From Dehalococcoidales bacterium (GTDB taxonomy: Bacteria; Chloroflexota; Dehalococcoidia; Dehalococcoidales; UBA2162): a stretch of 63,773 bases of DNA. The notes beneath the pieces were generated by a model. It did not search any database. It saw nothing but the letters and a program-made list of their open reading frames with translations, and was not told the origin of the DNA. The stretch covers positions 1 to 63,773 of the forward strand of contig JAFGCW010000004.1 of the NCBI GenBank assembly GCA_016932435.1, written 5' to 3'. Of this stretch, positions 63,694-63,773 are shown piece by piece. Positions within the stretch are counted from its first letter, which is position 1; each line of letters starts with the position of its first letter. The translations under genes and the position numbers were made by a program.

Positions 63694-63773
63694 TTCCGGA
63701 CTAAATTGAGCCACAGTTCCGGAGTTTGAGAGCCACCGTTCCGGTAAAAGAGAGCCAGGGTTCCGGCGATAGA
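63694..63773. mobile_element. Probable end of an IS21-type insertion sequence (multiple terminal repeats)
   Basis: GAGCCACAGTTCCGG (63708-63722), GAGCCACCGTTCCGG (63730-63744) and GAGCCAGGGTTCCGG (63752-63766) recur every 22 bases, with a further TTCCGG at 63694. Periodic terminal repeats of this kind mark the ends of IS21/IstA-IstB elements. No transposase is visible, as the window ends here. Confidence 0.5.

Overview
This window looks like a chromosomal segment of an anaerobic bacterium, most plausibly an uncultured Chloroflexota of the class Dehalococcoidia. That assignment is an inference. It rests on the mix of indolepyruvate ferredoxin oxidoreductase, 2-hydroxyacyl-CoA dehydratase-like proteins, class III CoA-transferase, many SDR/MDR dehydrogenases, DUF5679 and UGA-containing redox genes. 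There is no rRNA marker. Standard code, Shine-Dalgarno sites and TTGACA/TATAAT promoters are seen. No prophage or CRISPR array is present, and the only mobile-element signal is a set of IS21-type direct repeats at the right edge.

Layout. 1-5 kb holds a partial gene, small zinc-ribbon proteins, a Trp-Leu tRNA pair read leftward, a membrane-anchored transglutaminase-like protein and a GrdB-family gene with an in-frame UGA. 5-10 kb holds two zinc-type alcohol dehydrogenases, divergent from a tandem SDR pair and a SnoaL-like protein. 10-13 kb holds a broken lipoprotein, a zinc ribbon, thioredoxin, and an HNH-like protein behind a consensus promoter with a CsoR-like palindrome. 13-24 kb holds iorA-iorB, an acyl-CoA ligase, a lipoprotein, a third SDR and a coupled three-gene 2-hydroxyacyl-CoA dehydratase-like cluster. 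24-34 kb holds a second broken lipoprotein, a formate-dehydrogenase-type beta/gamma pair without a catalytic subunit, an MFS carrier and a heterodimeric ABC exporter. 34-46 kb holds a CoA-transferase, a carboxylesterase, a TrxB-like reductase, two tandem UGSC-type genes each with an in-frame UGA, and degV, plsY and an amidase.

46-55 kb holds an OmpR/EnvZ-type two-component system beside a 49-residue secreted-peptide gene, a B12-type radical SAM enzyme, divergent glmM/glmS and a nucleotidyltransferase. 55-60 kb holds an archaeal-looking DUF211/VIT1-like pair, a glycerate kinase, an enolase-like protein with an altered active site and a mandelate-racemase-family dehydratase. 60-63.8 kb holds a KOW-like protein, a zinc ribbon, a primary-type sigma factor, DUF2758-like small proteins and the IS-like edge.

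Working together: the IorAB, ligase, dehydratase-like, CoA-transferase and dehydrogenase genes suggest CoA-linked fermentation or degradation of amino-acid-derived or alicyclic/aromatic acids. The most interesting items are three genes whose only sensible reading is through UGA as selenocysteine, two of them tandem UGSC paralogues next to a thioredoxin-reductase-like gene. Next are a possible peptide/two-component circuit with shared 11-bp-period repeats, and an enolase-like/glycerate-kinase/MR-dehydratase module with non-canonical active sites.
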